DNA from: Planctomycetales bacterium
GTDB lineage: Bacteria > Planctomycetota > Planctomycetia > Pirellulales > Pirellulaceae
Length of the DNA stretch: 60,463 nt
Assembly: GCA_020427005.1 (NCBI GenBank)
Contig: JAGQOY010000018.1
Span: 1-60,463, forward strand
Direction of reading: 5' to 3'
In this document: positions 17,107 to 25,604 of the stretch, in pieces
How positions within the stretch are numbered: the stretch's first letter is position 1
Layout of the letters: each line of letters starts with the position of its first letter
The notes under the pieces: generated by a model
Seen by the model: the letters and a program-made list of their open reading frames with translations, nothing else
Databases searched by the model: none
Told to the model about the DNA's origin: nothing
Position numbers and translations under genes: made by a program

Positions 17107-17372
17107 AATTGTTTTCCTGTGTTAACTACTTAATTTGGATGCCACCATTGCCAAGAGCTGGCAATCTGAATCTACTAGGGTCTGTCTATTTCGAGTTGGT
17201 TATTTGTCGAGCAAATAAACTTTTTCATTTCGATTTTTTGTATTGAGTAAGTGTCTGCATCGAGTCGCCAAAACCTGATATCTGCGGTTCTCCCCGACCA
17301 AAAGTTTCTCGATCACTCCTTCAAATTAGGCAGTCCAACTGGAGGATCGAGCAGATTATACTGAACAGTCTT

Positions 17373-17849
17373 TTAGGCCATAGACGTCTCTCTCAAACGC
17401 TTGGTTAGTTGTCGCATATAATTGGCGCTGAATTGATCCTCTGCGGACGTGCTACCATCATCTCCTGTTCGAGAGCATTCCACCAGCAGGCGAGCCGAGA
17501 CAGCGGTAGCGTCTCCTTTGGTTCCGTATGCCTTTAGGGTGTATAGGTCGTCGACACGCTTGATGATTTCGGCATGTATTGTCAATGATTGGCCTGGTTG
17601 AACAAAGTCCGCAAATTTTGCATTTCTAACGCTTTTCAACATGACCAAACCGCTGCGGTACTGCTCCGTCTCTCGTACCAGCAACGCAGAAGCCTGAAAA
17701 AGCGCTTCCAGCATCAAAACTCCCGGCATGACAGCGAATCGCGGGAAATGATCACGCAGGTAATCTTCTTGGCCAGTTAAATTGAGTATGGCTTGGACTC
17801 GTTCGCCAGGTTCCAGGCTAGTTATTTCGCTTAGCTGACAAAAACGCAT
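17373..17849 (-). CDS. 3-hydroxyacyl-ACP dehydratase (FabZ-like)
   Basis: 158 residues from ATG 17849 (MRFCQLSEITSLEPGERVQA). The hallmark DHFPRFAVMPGVLMLEALFQ keeps the catalytic His and Glu of FabZ. The frame is open to a GTG at 17879, but the family N-terminus begins at MRF. It is the first gene of the minus-strand set fabZ - ACP - FabZ-like; a 266-bp gap before the ACP is long for a tight operon. Activity: removing water from 3-hydroxyacyl-ACP. Given the dedicated long ACP it probably serves a special acyl chain rather than housekeeping fatty acids. Confidence 0.85.
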   Translation of the reverse strand: MRFCQLSEITSLEPGERVQAILNLTGQEDYLRDHFPRFAVMPGVLMLEALFQASALLVRETEQYRSGLVMLKSVRNAKFADFVQPGQSLTIHAEIIKRVDDLYTLKAYGTKGDATAVSARLLVECSRTGDDGSTSAEDQFSANYMRQLTKRLRETSMA

Positions 17850-18200
17850 TGAAAATCTATTGACGAAAACATGAAGCACATACTAGGCAGCAGGAAGCTC
17901 AATAGAATACACCTGATAGGCGGATTTGCTCAACCTGACTTCGACTTCCTCAATAGCCAAATTATCGGCTTTTGCTTATTTCATCGAGCTGGTGGTTATT
18001 TTGGGTTGCAACTTGTAGTCTAGTAGTGGGTGTTTTGCCGCTGGAAGAGGCAAGGCTACAGACCGGCGAGGTGACAGCTTTTAAATCCTGGCCCATTTCT
18101 TGGTGGAGTAGTGGGGGAGATTTGTTGTTGGCCTCACGCTTGTTTGTCGGCTAGAATTGAGCGGCTGGGAGTTGGCTGGCCTTTTACGATCGAGGAAGGA
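17850..18200. other. Divergent intergenic region upstream of fabZ
   Basis: About 350 bases between the fabZ start and the poly-Gln protein start. It should carry both promoters. The plus-strand half contains GTG/TTG-rich frames (17972-18154, and the upstream part of the next frame from 18111) with no family signature; I see no repeat or terminator. Confidence 0.45.
18192..18195 (+). promoter_or_regulatory. Ribosome binding site deciding ATG 18201
   Basis: GAGG five bases before ATG 18201 (GAGGAAGGAATG) supports this start over the more upstream start at 18111. Confidence 0.55.
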
Positions 18201-19304
18201 ATGCTGCAATCAAACCTATTGTATCAACTTGCAAAACCGTCGATTTTGTGGGCTGTTTTCACGTTTTTCACCTCTGTTTTCATGATCGAGGTGTCACTTA
18301 CTGCAAGCGAAGTTGGCGGGACCGGAATCGAGTTTCAAAAGTCAGCGACGTGGGTTTGGCCAGAAGCTTCCCAATTTGCCACCTATCTTGAGAGCTATAT
18401 AGAGCAGCAATCGGCGATTCATCCTGACTTGCGTGAGCAAGTTCAAATTGTTTGGCAGTCTACCGAGCCTCAACACCGTGGGCCAGAATTCCTAGACCGT
18501 CTGATGCGCGTGGGGGGAGTTTTGGATCCCCGAATTGAACATTTGTATGGCCAATTGCTCGATCCAGGGCAACGTCCTCCCAGCCCAGCTGACTTGGACT
18601 GGTTATCAAGCGATGTTCCAGGGTGGATGCAAGACACTATCCGGCTGGCAATTGGTCGTTCATTTACTCAGCATAAGTTGTTTGATGAAGGGTTGGAGAT
18701 ACTGGCGGGAATTGAACTAGTTCAGACATGTGATCCCTCCAGTTTGCTATTTTACCGGGCCACTTGTGAGCACCACTTGCTGAAACGCGATGAGTGCTTG
18801 CAAAACGTCAAGTTACTTTTGGAACGAGATTCTGAGTTGCCGGTTCGATATTCTCAGTTGGCCCATCTCATGTTGGCGGACATAGAACCTCTCAAGGAGG
18901 ACTCTCTGGATGAAGTGGCCCGACTGATGCGTGACGTCCAGCGGCGATTGGATTTGGGCCGTGCGGGCACGAGGGTTCGGGATGAGGAACAGCAAATCCT
19001 CGACAAACTTGACAAGATGATTGACAAGATTGAGCAGCAGCTACAGCAACAGCAGCAACAGCAACAGGCCAATTCGTCACCCAATAATCAATCCCAAGGT
19101 CGCCCAATGGATGAGAGTCGAGCGGCGGGTGACAAAGGTCCTGGGGACGTGGATCAAAAGGACAATGGGAGCCGTGCGGGGTGGGGGAATTTGCCTCCGG
19201 CAGAACGTCAGGAGGCATTGCAGAAACTGACTGAAGAATTACCCAGTCATTACCGTGATGTTATTGAAGGCTACTTCCGCCAGCTCGCCAAGGAAAGACG
19301 CTAG
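18201..19304 (+). CDS. Exported hypothetical protein with helical repeats and a poly-Gln tract
   Basis: 367 residues from ATG 18201. A membrane/signal segment lies at about residues 12-28 (ILWAVFTFFTSVFMIEVSL). The middle (about 90-260) is all-helical and TPR-like (FTQHKLFDEGLEILAGIE, FYRATCEHHLLKRDECLQNV). From about 275 to 290 there is IEQQLQQQQQQQQ, then a polar disordered region, and a C-terminal helical segment NLPPAERQEALQKLTEELPS ending HYRDVIEGYFRQLAKERR. The last segment resembles the 'YRxLVExYFxxLA' tails of planctomycete proteins. The stop TAG overlaps the stop of the convergent regulator gene (CTAG, 19301-19304). Function unknown. Confidence 0.78.
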   Translation: MLQSNLLYQLAKPSILWAVFTFFTSVFMIEVSLTASEVGGTGIEFQKSATWVWPEASQFATYLESYIEQQSAIHPDLREQVQIVWQSTEPQHRGPEFLDRLMRVGGVLDPRIEHLYGQLLDPGQRPPSPADLDWLSSDVPGWMQDTIRLAIGRSFTQHKLFDEGLEILAGIELVQTCDPSSLLFYRATCEHHLLKRDECLQNVKLLLERDSELPVRYSQLAHLMLADIEPLKEDSLDEVARLMRDVQRRLDLGRAGTRVRDEEQQILDKLDKMIDKIEQQLQQQQQQQQANSSPNNQSQGRPMDESRAAGDKGPGDVDQKDNGSRAGWGNLPPAERQEALQKLTEELPSHYRDVIEGYFRQLAKERR

Positions 19305-20722
19305 TCATCTGAGGATTCTTCGCCTGGTGAAGTATCTAATTCCAATTGTGCAATTCGTCTCAATAATCGCGGGCGGCTAATGCCGAGCAAGCGTGCAGCT
19401 CGAGCGCGATTACGTGGGCTCAGTGCTAGGGCCCTTTGAATGACCGTTTTCTCAAGCTCTAAGAGCACGTCATCCAAAATGATGGGCGTCGGTTTTGGCT
19501 GTGCCACAGTCCGTTGCAATCGGCTTGCAAACGTACGCAACTCAAGTGGTAGATGTGGTACTTGAATAGGCTCGCTTTCGCCCTCCTGCAATAAAGTGAG
19601 GAGACAGTCTTCGAGCTGTGAAACGTTGTTTGGCCAGGGGTATGATTGTAGAAGTTCTAATGCACCCTTGGAGATCGGGCGGGGCGCTCGTCCCGATGCC
19701 TCGGCGGACAGGATATGTAAAATCAGCGGTTCAATATCCTCGCGCCGTGAGGACAAAGCAGGCAAATGAATCTCGCTCTCCGCCATTAACGCCACACAGC
19801 GTCCCCAGGCCTGAGATCGTTGGGCAAGTTGCGATGTCTCAACGTTTGACGTTGCTGTGGCGATGATTTGCTGTGCAACGGGAGTTAACTTGTTAAGAAT
19901 CTGTTGAATGCTGAGATCACATGCAAGGTCGAGATTAAGTAATACAAGTTGTTGTGCGTGACGTGCTAGGTTAGGACGCCGCCTCTGCAAAAAAACTTCA
20001 ATCAAGTCGGCAATTTCTAGGGGCCCGAGCTGTTGGCAGTTGACTGGAAAAAACTGGCCTGCAGCCGGTGGCAGATTGGCTGCGGACAATTTTGCCGCAA
20101 AAATCGCTTGCAGAACGGCCAATTTTCCGACACCAGGAGGCCCGGACACGACAACGTTCATGCTCATTTGCAAGGCGATCTGAGCGCGGCTCATCGCAAG
20201 CGTGATTGCAGGACTGCTACCCACTAAGGCGTGGAGTTGAGTCAGATTGCGCCAACGACTTCGTATTTCGATCAACACTTCGTCAGCGGCGCGACGATGT
20301 TTCAAGTTCAAATCGGCGGCTGCGGGCAGCTGCGTTCGAATGCGTTCCCAGTCACCTAGGTAGACGACCAGTGCCTCGGCCTGTCCGTCTTTGTCCAGGA
20401 GGGGCACAAACAGTTGTCCGTTGTACGATGAGCCAAAGACGATTGGTACGGTGAGTTGTCGGATGGCCAGTTTTCCAGCTACAGCGCTGGCGGGAGGAAC
20501 TAGTGCCGCAAGTAGGCTTGCTAACTCAGGTTTCTCAGCGTTCAATCCCCAGGAACAAGCACGACCCACGATATTCTCGGCTTCCATGGAGACCATTTCG
20601 CATAGTGCGTGGTTTGCATAACCAATGACCTGGTTTCGGTCGAGCACTGCCACTGGATTCTGAAGTTGGCCAAACAACCTGCCTAGTTGTCGAGCGTTTC
20701 CTCCTCGTGGTCCGATGGGCAT
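19301..20722 (-). CDS. Degenerate sigma-54-activator-like regulator: PAS, AAA+ and Fis-type HTH
   Basis: 473 residues. Residues about 12-130 form a PAS-like domain (LQNPVAVLDRNQVIGYANHA). A AAA+ module follows from about 165, with a Walker A-like GPPGVGKLAV (about 193; Leu where Ser/Thr is usual) and a Walker B-like QQLVLLNLDLA lacking the DE pair. The GAFTGA loop that contacts sigma-54 is absent. The YPWPNNVSQLEDCLLTLL segment matches the PWPGNVREL region. The C-terminal Fis-type HTH is NRARAARLLGISRPRLLRRI (about 438-457). So DNA binding is probable while ATP hydrolysis and sigma-54 activation are doubtful. ATG 20722 is the first Met. Confidence 0.82.
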   Translation of the reverse strand: MPIGPRGGNARQLGRLFGQLQNPVAVLDRNQVIGYANHALCEMVSMEAENIVGRACSWGLNAEKPELASLLAALVPPASAVAGKLAIRQLTVPIVFGSSYNGQLFVPLLDKDGQAEALVVYLGDWERIRTQLPAAADLNLKHRRAADEVLIEIRSRWRNLTQLHALVGSSPAITLAMSRAQIALQMSMNVVVSGPPGVGKLAVLQAIFAAKLSAANLPPAAGQFFPVNCQQLGPLEIADLIEVFLQRRRPNLARHAQQLVLLNLDLACDLSIQQILNKLTPVAQQIIATATSNVETSQLAQRSQAWGRCVALMAESEIHLPALSSRREDIEPLILHILSAEASGRAPRPISKGALELLQSYPWPNNVSQLEDCLLTLLQEGESEPIQVPHLPLELRTFASRLQRTVAQPKPTPIILDDVLLELEKTVIQRALALSPRNRARAARLLGISRPRLLRRIAQLELDTSPGEESSDD

Positions 20723-21021
20723 TGCCTAATATTCCCTGTCCTAAATCCAGATTGCTAGTACAGCCACTTGCACTATAGAAAACATCGCTATTCTACATCT
20801 AATCCTAGCCGGCTGGACAGCATCTAGTCCCGGCTTGATGGACAGCGTTGTTGTCGATGAGATCGCTGAGCTGTTCACTCAAAAAAATGGGGCCCTGGAA
20901 TCCGGCATAAGAGGAAACCAGCAGACGGTGGTTGTCGATATGCGAATCCTCGGTTAGCTTTTCTAGATTGTTCAAAAAACAATTCCACACAATTCAAATC
21001 TCTAATACGTAGCCATTGGCA
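20723..21021. other. Divergent intergenic region between the regulator and dapL
   Basis: About 300 bases. It holds a short pair of direct repeats: CCGGCTGGACAGC near 20809 and CCGGCTTGATGGACAGC near 20830. A 61-codon minus frame at 20805-20990 starts with GTG and has no recognisable domain. The regulator could act on dapL from here, but no site is evident. Confidence 0.45.
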
Positions 21022-22269
21022 ATGAGTACCGGCGCAAGCGACGACCCCTATTTCCAGCCTTTGTTTGCCGAGCGTATCGGCGGTGCCAATTATGGGAAAG
21101 GCACAGAGATTTACAAGTTTGAGAAAATCAAGCGAGCCAAAAGAAAGGCGCTTGCGGACTATCCTGACCGCAGTCTGATTGACTTTGGGATTGGCGAGAA
21201 TGACTCGATGGCCGCCAGTAACGTTCGCCAGCGGATGTCGGAAGAAGTCAATCGGCCTGAAAACCGTGGCTATGCTGACAACGGGATCGCTGCTTTTAAG
21301 CAGGCGGCCGCCGAGTTTATGCGGCGCAAGTTTGGTGTGACTATTGACGCTGTTACTGAGATCAACCACTGCATAGGTAGCAAAACGGCGCTTGCCATGC
21401 TGCCGGCTTGTTTTATCAATCCAGGTGATGTCACTCTGATGACCGTACCAGGTTATCCCGTCGCCGGTACCCATACAAAATACTATGGCGGCGAAGTCCA
21501 TCGGCTGCCATTGCTTCGGGAGAATAACTTTTATCCAGACTTTGGATCGATTTCGCCTGAGGTTTGGCGACGCACAAAGCTTTTGGTGCTGAATTATCCA
21601 AACAGTCCAACTGGCAAAACGGCTACACGTGAGTTTTATGAAAAAGTAATCGAGTTGGCCAAGCAACACCACTTTGTTGTCGTGCAGGATGCAGCTCACA
21701 TTGTATTAACGTACGATAGCCAACCTCTCAGTTTTCTCTCGATTCCTGGTGCCAAGGATGTCGGGGTGGAGGTTCACTCACTGAGCAAGGGATTCGACAT
21801 GATAGGTTGGCGCATAGGTTGGGTATGCGGCAACCAGAGACTGGTACAGGCTTTTGCAGATGTCAAAGACAATTGTGATAGTGGTCAATTTGCAGCCATC
21901 CAGCAAGCGGCGGTAACGGCATTAGGCGATGATTCGATACCACAAGCAATTCAACAGAAGTATCGACGTCGTTTGGAAAAACTGGTCACGATGCTCAATG
22001 GATGCGGTTTCCAATGCCAAATGCCAGGTGGCACATACTTCCTCTATACTCCTGCTCCTTCGAGTGCAGCAGGGGGTGTCTGCTTTGCGAACGCCGAAGA
22101 GGCTAGCCAGCATTTGATTACTCAGCAGTCCATCGTCACCGTGCCGTGGGATGATGCAGGTCCATTTCTCAGATTCTCGGTTACTTACGTTGCCGCCGAC
22201 GAGGCTGAAGAAGACGCTTTGATGGCTGAGACTCAACTCCGGCTCAAGCAATTGGAGTTGAAATTCTAA
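21022..22269 (+). CDS. dapL: LL-diaminopimelate aminotransferase
   Basis: 415 residues, class I/II PLP aminotransferase. The PLP lysine is in VHSLSKGFDMIGWRIGWVCG (about residue 255), and the YPNSPTG and RFSVTY motifs (substrate Arg) are present. The N-terminus with YGKGTEIYKFEKIKRAKR and the DFGIGENDSMA motif follow the DapL pattern. It converts tetrahydrodipicolinate directly to LL-diaminopimelate for lysine and peptidoglycan. ATG 21022 is the first ATG; a TTG six bases upstream is possible. It converges with the amidohydrolase fusion gene, 6 bp apart. Confidence 0.92.
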   Translation: MSTGASDDPYFQPLFAERIGGANYGKGTEIYKFEKIKRAKRKALADYPDRSLIDFGIGENDSMAASNVRQRMSEEVNRPENRGYADNGIAAFKQAAAEFMRRKFGVTIDAVTEINHCIGSKTALAMLPACFINPGDVTLMTVPGYPVAGTHTKYYGGEVHRLPLLRENNFYPDFGSISPEVWRRTKLLVLNYPNSPTGKTATREFYEKVIELAKQHHFVVVQDAAHIVLTYDSQPLSFLSIPGAKDVGVEVHSLSKGFDMIGWRIGWVCGNQRLVQAFADVKDNCDSGQFAAIQQAAVTALGDDSIPQAIQQKYRRRLEKLVTMLNGCGFQCQMPGGTYFLYTPAPSSAAGGVCFANAEEASQHLITQQSIVTVPWDDAGPFLRFSVTYVAADEAEEDALMAETQLRLKQLELKF

Positions 22270-22275
22270 CAAGAG

Positions 22276-25176
22276 TTACTGAGCTGGCTTTTCTTCTAAA
22301 AGATCCCATTGTGGCCACTGTTCAATTTGATCGAGAGCTTCGGTGAGCTGAGGCCAGATAGAGTTGACCACGCGGGATGTTTTTGCGCTTACACGGGTAT
22401 TGAATAAGAGTGCCACGTTGCGACCGTCTGGACGACGTGAAAGGAAAGTGTTCGTTCCGGGTAAAGATCCGCTATGGGATGCGGTCACTTGCCCTTTCGC
22501 ATCGATGGCTACGCTCCAGCCAAGCCCGTAGTAAGTCATCTTGGGTGTACCGTTGGCATCGTAACCGGCCTGGCCATCGGGTCGGTCGAACATTTCCCGA
22601 ATGCTTTGTGCTGAAAGCAGAGAGCTAGTCTCAGGAAAATCGAAAGCCGATGCGAAACGCACGAGATCACTGGCAGAGGCAAGCCAGCCACCGTGTGAGT
22701 CCATGGCTTCGAGGTTCCAGGCACCGTATGGCTGAGGCACCAGGGTCCCCAATGTATCTGCAAATACGCTGGCACCCAAACGTGGATCGTAGTAGCGGAC
22801 TTCCTTGGCCTTGCGACCATCCAGACGAGTCGCCCCAAGCTGCATTTCAGTAATGCCAAGTGGCTTAAGCACCTCTTGAACCACATACGCCTCGTAGCTT
22901 TGCCCCGTAAGTTTTTCAATCACACGGCCCAGCAGGCAATACCCAAAATTGGAGTAAGCGTATTTTTCGCCAGGAGAGAAATCCAACGGCTTCCCGCGCA
23001 TAACGCGAATGATATCTAAGGGCTGAGCGGGAGGTGGAACACCAAGTGACTTCGCAAATTCAGTCGACTTAAACATTGCGTCAAATGAGGCGTCGCGATC
23101 CCATCCACCACGATGCTGCAGCAGCTGACGTATCGTAATCTCGGCTAATCGCGGATCGGGCTGGACATCGTTTGGCAGTTGAAAATCATCTTCTAGGATG
23201 GTGAAAACTTTATCGTCCAAAGTCAATTTCTTTTGATCAACCAATTGGAGGATAGCTACGGCTGTTACGGGCTTTGAAATACTCGCGATACGGAAGAGGC
23301 TATCTGGCGCTACGGGGGTTTTCTTGCCCACATCCGCAAAGCCGAATCCCCGTGCATAGACTAGCCGACTTTGGTCGGAGATTGCGATCGATATTCCGGG
23401 AACCCGATGCTCTTGAATAAACTCCTGTAGCACACGGTCAACCGCAGCGAAGGCAGCATGAGCTTGACCGTTAACGATCTCCCAGGCCGCGTGTTCGGAA
23501 TCAAAACCTGGTCCACGAAGAACTCTACCGGGTAGGTGCGAGGTTTGTTTGCCATCGGTCAGCACCGCCTCACCATTTACTACAACGTGTCTCATTCCCT
23601 GGCTTACAGCGTGCGGGTTTTGGAAGTCTGCGGTGTCCAACAGCGCGTCGTAGTCAAAAACAATCAAATCCGCAGCTAGGCCCTCTACGATCCTACCACG
23701 GTCGTAAAGTATGACACTGTTGCAAGCCGTGGCACTGGCCTGGCTTACAGCCTGTTCAAGGGACATGGCTCCTAGTCCACGCACATACTTGGAAATCAAC
23801 CGAGGGAATGAACCAAATGCCCGGGGGTGGGAAGCACTAAGACTGCCGCCAGCAGGTCCAACATCCGTGCAGAAGGAAACAAAGTTATTCTGCATGGCCA
23901 GAATTTTATTTGCCTCGGACATCGTTTCCGGCAAAGCAAAGGAACCGGCGATGCAAAGATTGAAGAACGTGTCCCAGGCATCCTCCCCTTTTGACTTTGC
24001 GATGGCAGCAACCGATTGACCAACTAAGGTTCGATACTCTGGCGCGTTCGTTTGCCCTATGATAATTCGATTCCAATCACTGCCCGCATGTCGATACCAG
24101 TTTTCCCAGCCGTCGGTGGTTTCAATTTCTTTTCGGATCTCCTGGCGCAAGCTAAGGTCTGTGTTGAGAAGACTCAGGAAGTTTGCCTTGCCCTGGCCGA
24201 AGTGCCGAGGATGTATCAATGCTTCGATGCCTAAGCCATTATTAACATAGGGATAGATGTCTGCGGTAACTTGCTGTCCGTGGTCCCTGGCAGAACGAAT
24301 TTGAGCTAAAGCCAGAGGCATTTTACTCCAGTTTTTCTTACCTGCGGCCTTGAGGTGAAATATGTGAACAGGGCAGTCCCCTAACTTGCCAATCTCTAGC
24401 GTTTCGTTGATGGCTTCTAGGAGTTGGTCGCCTTCGTTTCTCATGTGCGTATAATAACGACCGCCAAACTCTCCAGCTGTTTTCGCCAACGCTCCAACTT
24501 CCTCTGTCGTGGCATAGACCGCAGGAGGGTAAATTAAAGCCGTTGAAACACCAATCGCACCGGCTTCCATGGCTTCTCGAACGAGTTGCTGCATCGTAAG
24601 CAGTTCATCGTTGCTTGGGCGTCGGTCGTCTTCTCCCATAACAAGTTTACGGACTTGTGTGTGCCCCACAGTTTGTACTACGTTAACTGGTAGGCCACTT
24701 AGATCTAACATCTGAAAATACTCAGCCATATTCTGCCAGCCTGTTGAGCCTGCCTCGAGAGCACTTACTGGCGCCGCAGACGATCCTTCTCCTGCGTTGA
24801 TCGTGGTTATACCTTGAGTCAGTAGGTTAATAGCAGTTGAGGGGTCACGGAGCATAGGAGTTGCTGTTTGCCCCATCATGTCAACAAACCCCGGGGCAAC
24901 AACTAGATCAGTCGCATCGATGACTTGGCTAGCTGAGTCGGAAGTAAGGCGACCGATGCGTGTGATTATTCCCTGCTTGATACCGATGTCTGCGACGTAC
25001 CACGGAGCACCGGTCCCGTCCACGATACGGCCATGAAGTATGACCAAGTCGAATTGCGTTGACCTCCCGTCGCCCTCAATTGCCCATGCGGGCCGTCCCA
25101 TCTCTACGACTGCAACCTGAATCCCTGCGAGAGCAAACAGAATTAAAGAACTGACATGGAATCGGCTCGGAAACAT
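22276..25176 (-). CDS. N-acyl-D-amino-acid deacylase-like amidohydrolase fused to a serine beta-lactamase/PBP-class hydrolase
   Basis: 966 residues from ATG 25176; the frame is open to 25257. A signal peptide is likely (LILFALAGIQVAVVEMGRPAWA). Part 1 (about 40-560) is D-aminoacylase-like: FDLVILHGRIVDGTGAPWYV, then APGFVDMMGQTATPM, THMRNEG and IFHLKAAGKKNW. The usual metal motif HxHxD after PGF.D is replaced by MMGQTA, which I recall as a variant subfamily. Part 2 (about 580-960) is a class C/esterase-type serine hydrolase: SxxK in RIASISKPVTA (about 634), YxN in YAYSNFGYCLLG, and HSG in ASHSGSLPG (about 900). Both halves would process amide bonds of D-amino-acid compounds such as peptidoglycan fragments outside the cytoplasm. 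The start is uncertain. Confidence 0.85.
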   Translation of the reverse strand: MFPSRFHVSSLILFALAGIQVAVVEMGRPAWAIEGDGRSTQFDLVILHGRIVDGTGAPWYVADIGIKQGIITRIGRLTSDSASQVIDATDLVVAPGFVDMMGQTATPMLRDPSTAINLLTQGITTINAGEGSSAAPVSALEAGSTGWQNMAEYFQMLDLSGLPVNVVQTVGHTQVRKLVMGEDDRRPSNDELLTMQQLVREAMEAGAIGVSTALIYPPAVYATTEEVGALAKTAGEFGGRYYTHMRNEGDQLLEAINETLEIGKLGDCPVHIFHLKAAGKKNWSKMPLALAQIRSARDHGQQVTADIYPYVNNGLGIEALIHPRHFGQGKANFLSLLNTDLSLRQEIRKEIETTDGWENWYRHAGSDWNRIIIGQTNAPEYRTLVGQSVAAIAKSKGEDAWDTFFNLCIAGSFALPETMSEANKILAMQNNFVSFCTDVGPAGGSLSASHPRAFGSFPRLISKYVRGLGAMSLEQAVSQASATACNSVILYDRGRIVEGLAADLIVFDYDALLDTADFQNPHAVSQGMRHVVVNGEAVLTDGKQTSHLPGRVLRGPGFDSEHAAWEIVNGQAHAAFAAVDRVLQEFIQEHRVPGISIAISDQSRLVYARGFGFADVGKKTPVAPDSLFRIASISKPVTAVAILQLVDQKKLTLDDKVFTILEDDFQLPNDVQPDPRLAEITIRQLLQHRGGWDRDASFDAMFKSTEFAKSLGVPPPAQPLDIIRVMRGKPLDFSPGEKYAYSNFGYCLLGRVIEKLTGQSYEAYVVQEVLKPLGITEMQLGATRLDGRKAKEVRYYDPRLGASVFADTLGTLVPQPYGAWNLEAMDSHGGWLASASDLVRFASAFDFPETSSLLSAQSIREMFDRPDGQAGYDANGTPKMTYYGLGWSVAIDAKGQVTASHSGSLPGTNTFLSRRPDGRNVALLFNTRVSAKTSRVVNSIWPQLTEALDQIEQWPQWDLLEEKPAQ

Positions 25177-25604
25177 TAGAGGCAACCAGTTAGGTATGAA
25201 TTCGTGAACCGTCACGACAAGGATGACGCTACAGCTAGTCACCATGGTAATCGACAAAGTGCATTCAGATTTTTTCAGGGCTGCAAGATTGGGTGAGAAT
25301 TTTTTCCGCAGTGGTAGATTTTCTTCGTGTTGACCTCGGTGTGACCAAATTGGGTGGAATGGTGCCGATTTTAAAAAGTAGGATCAGTTTTTCTCGAATT
25401 TTCTACGGATACCAAGGGAGATCCGGACTAATTAGATGGGAGCCGCAGAGTAATTGGGCTGGACCCCAGAGTACTTGGGCCGGTTTTGGGTGGTTGGCTT
25501 TGGAGGGCCCTCTGGTCCATTGAATCGAGTTGTGAATGAGGTGATGGAGGGCCAACTATGTTGTTTGATTACACTGGTGTCGGTGATTCAGGAGGGAATA
25601 GAAG
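25177..25604. other. Divergent intergenic region with a short tandem repeat
   Basis: About 430 bases between the amidohydrolase fusion and the large membrane protein. It contains two 17-base copies CAGAGTAATTGGGCTGG (25446-25462) and CAGAGTACTTGGGCCGG (25467-25483), 15 of 17 identical, with a 21-bp period, i.e. two turns of the helix. Nothing else is recognised. The first part may belong to an N-terminally longer fusion gene if its start is at 25257. Confidence 0.5.

Noticed and set aside
20805..20990. 61-codon minus-strand frame between the regulator and dapL
   Set aside because: GTG start without a good ribosome site and no recognisable domain; it lies where the promoters should be.
20875..21699. 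274-codon minus-strand frame opposite dapL
   Set aside because: It is a shadow of the strongly supported dapL gene and has no family features.
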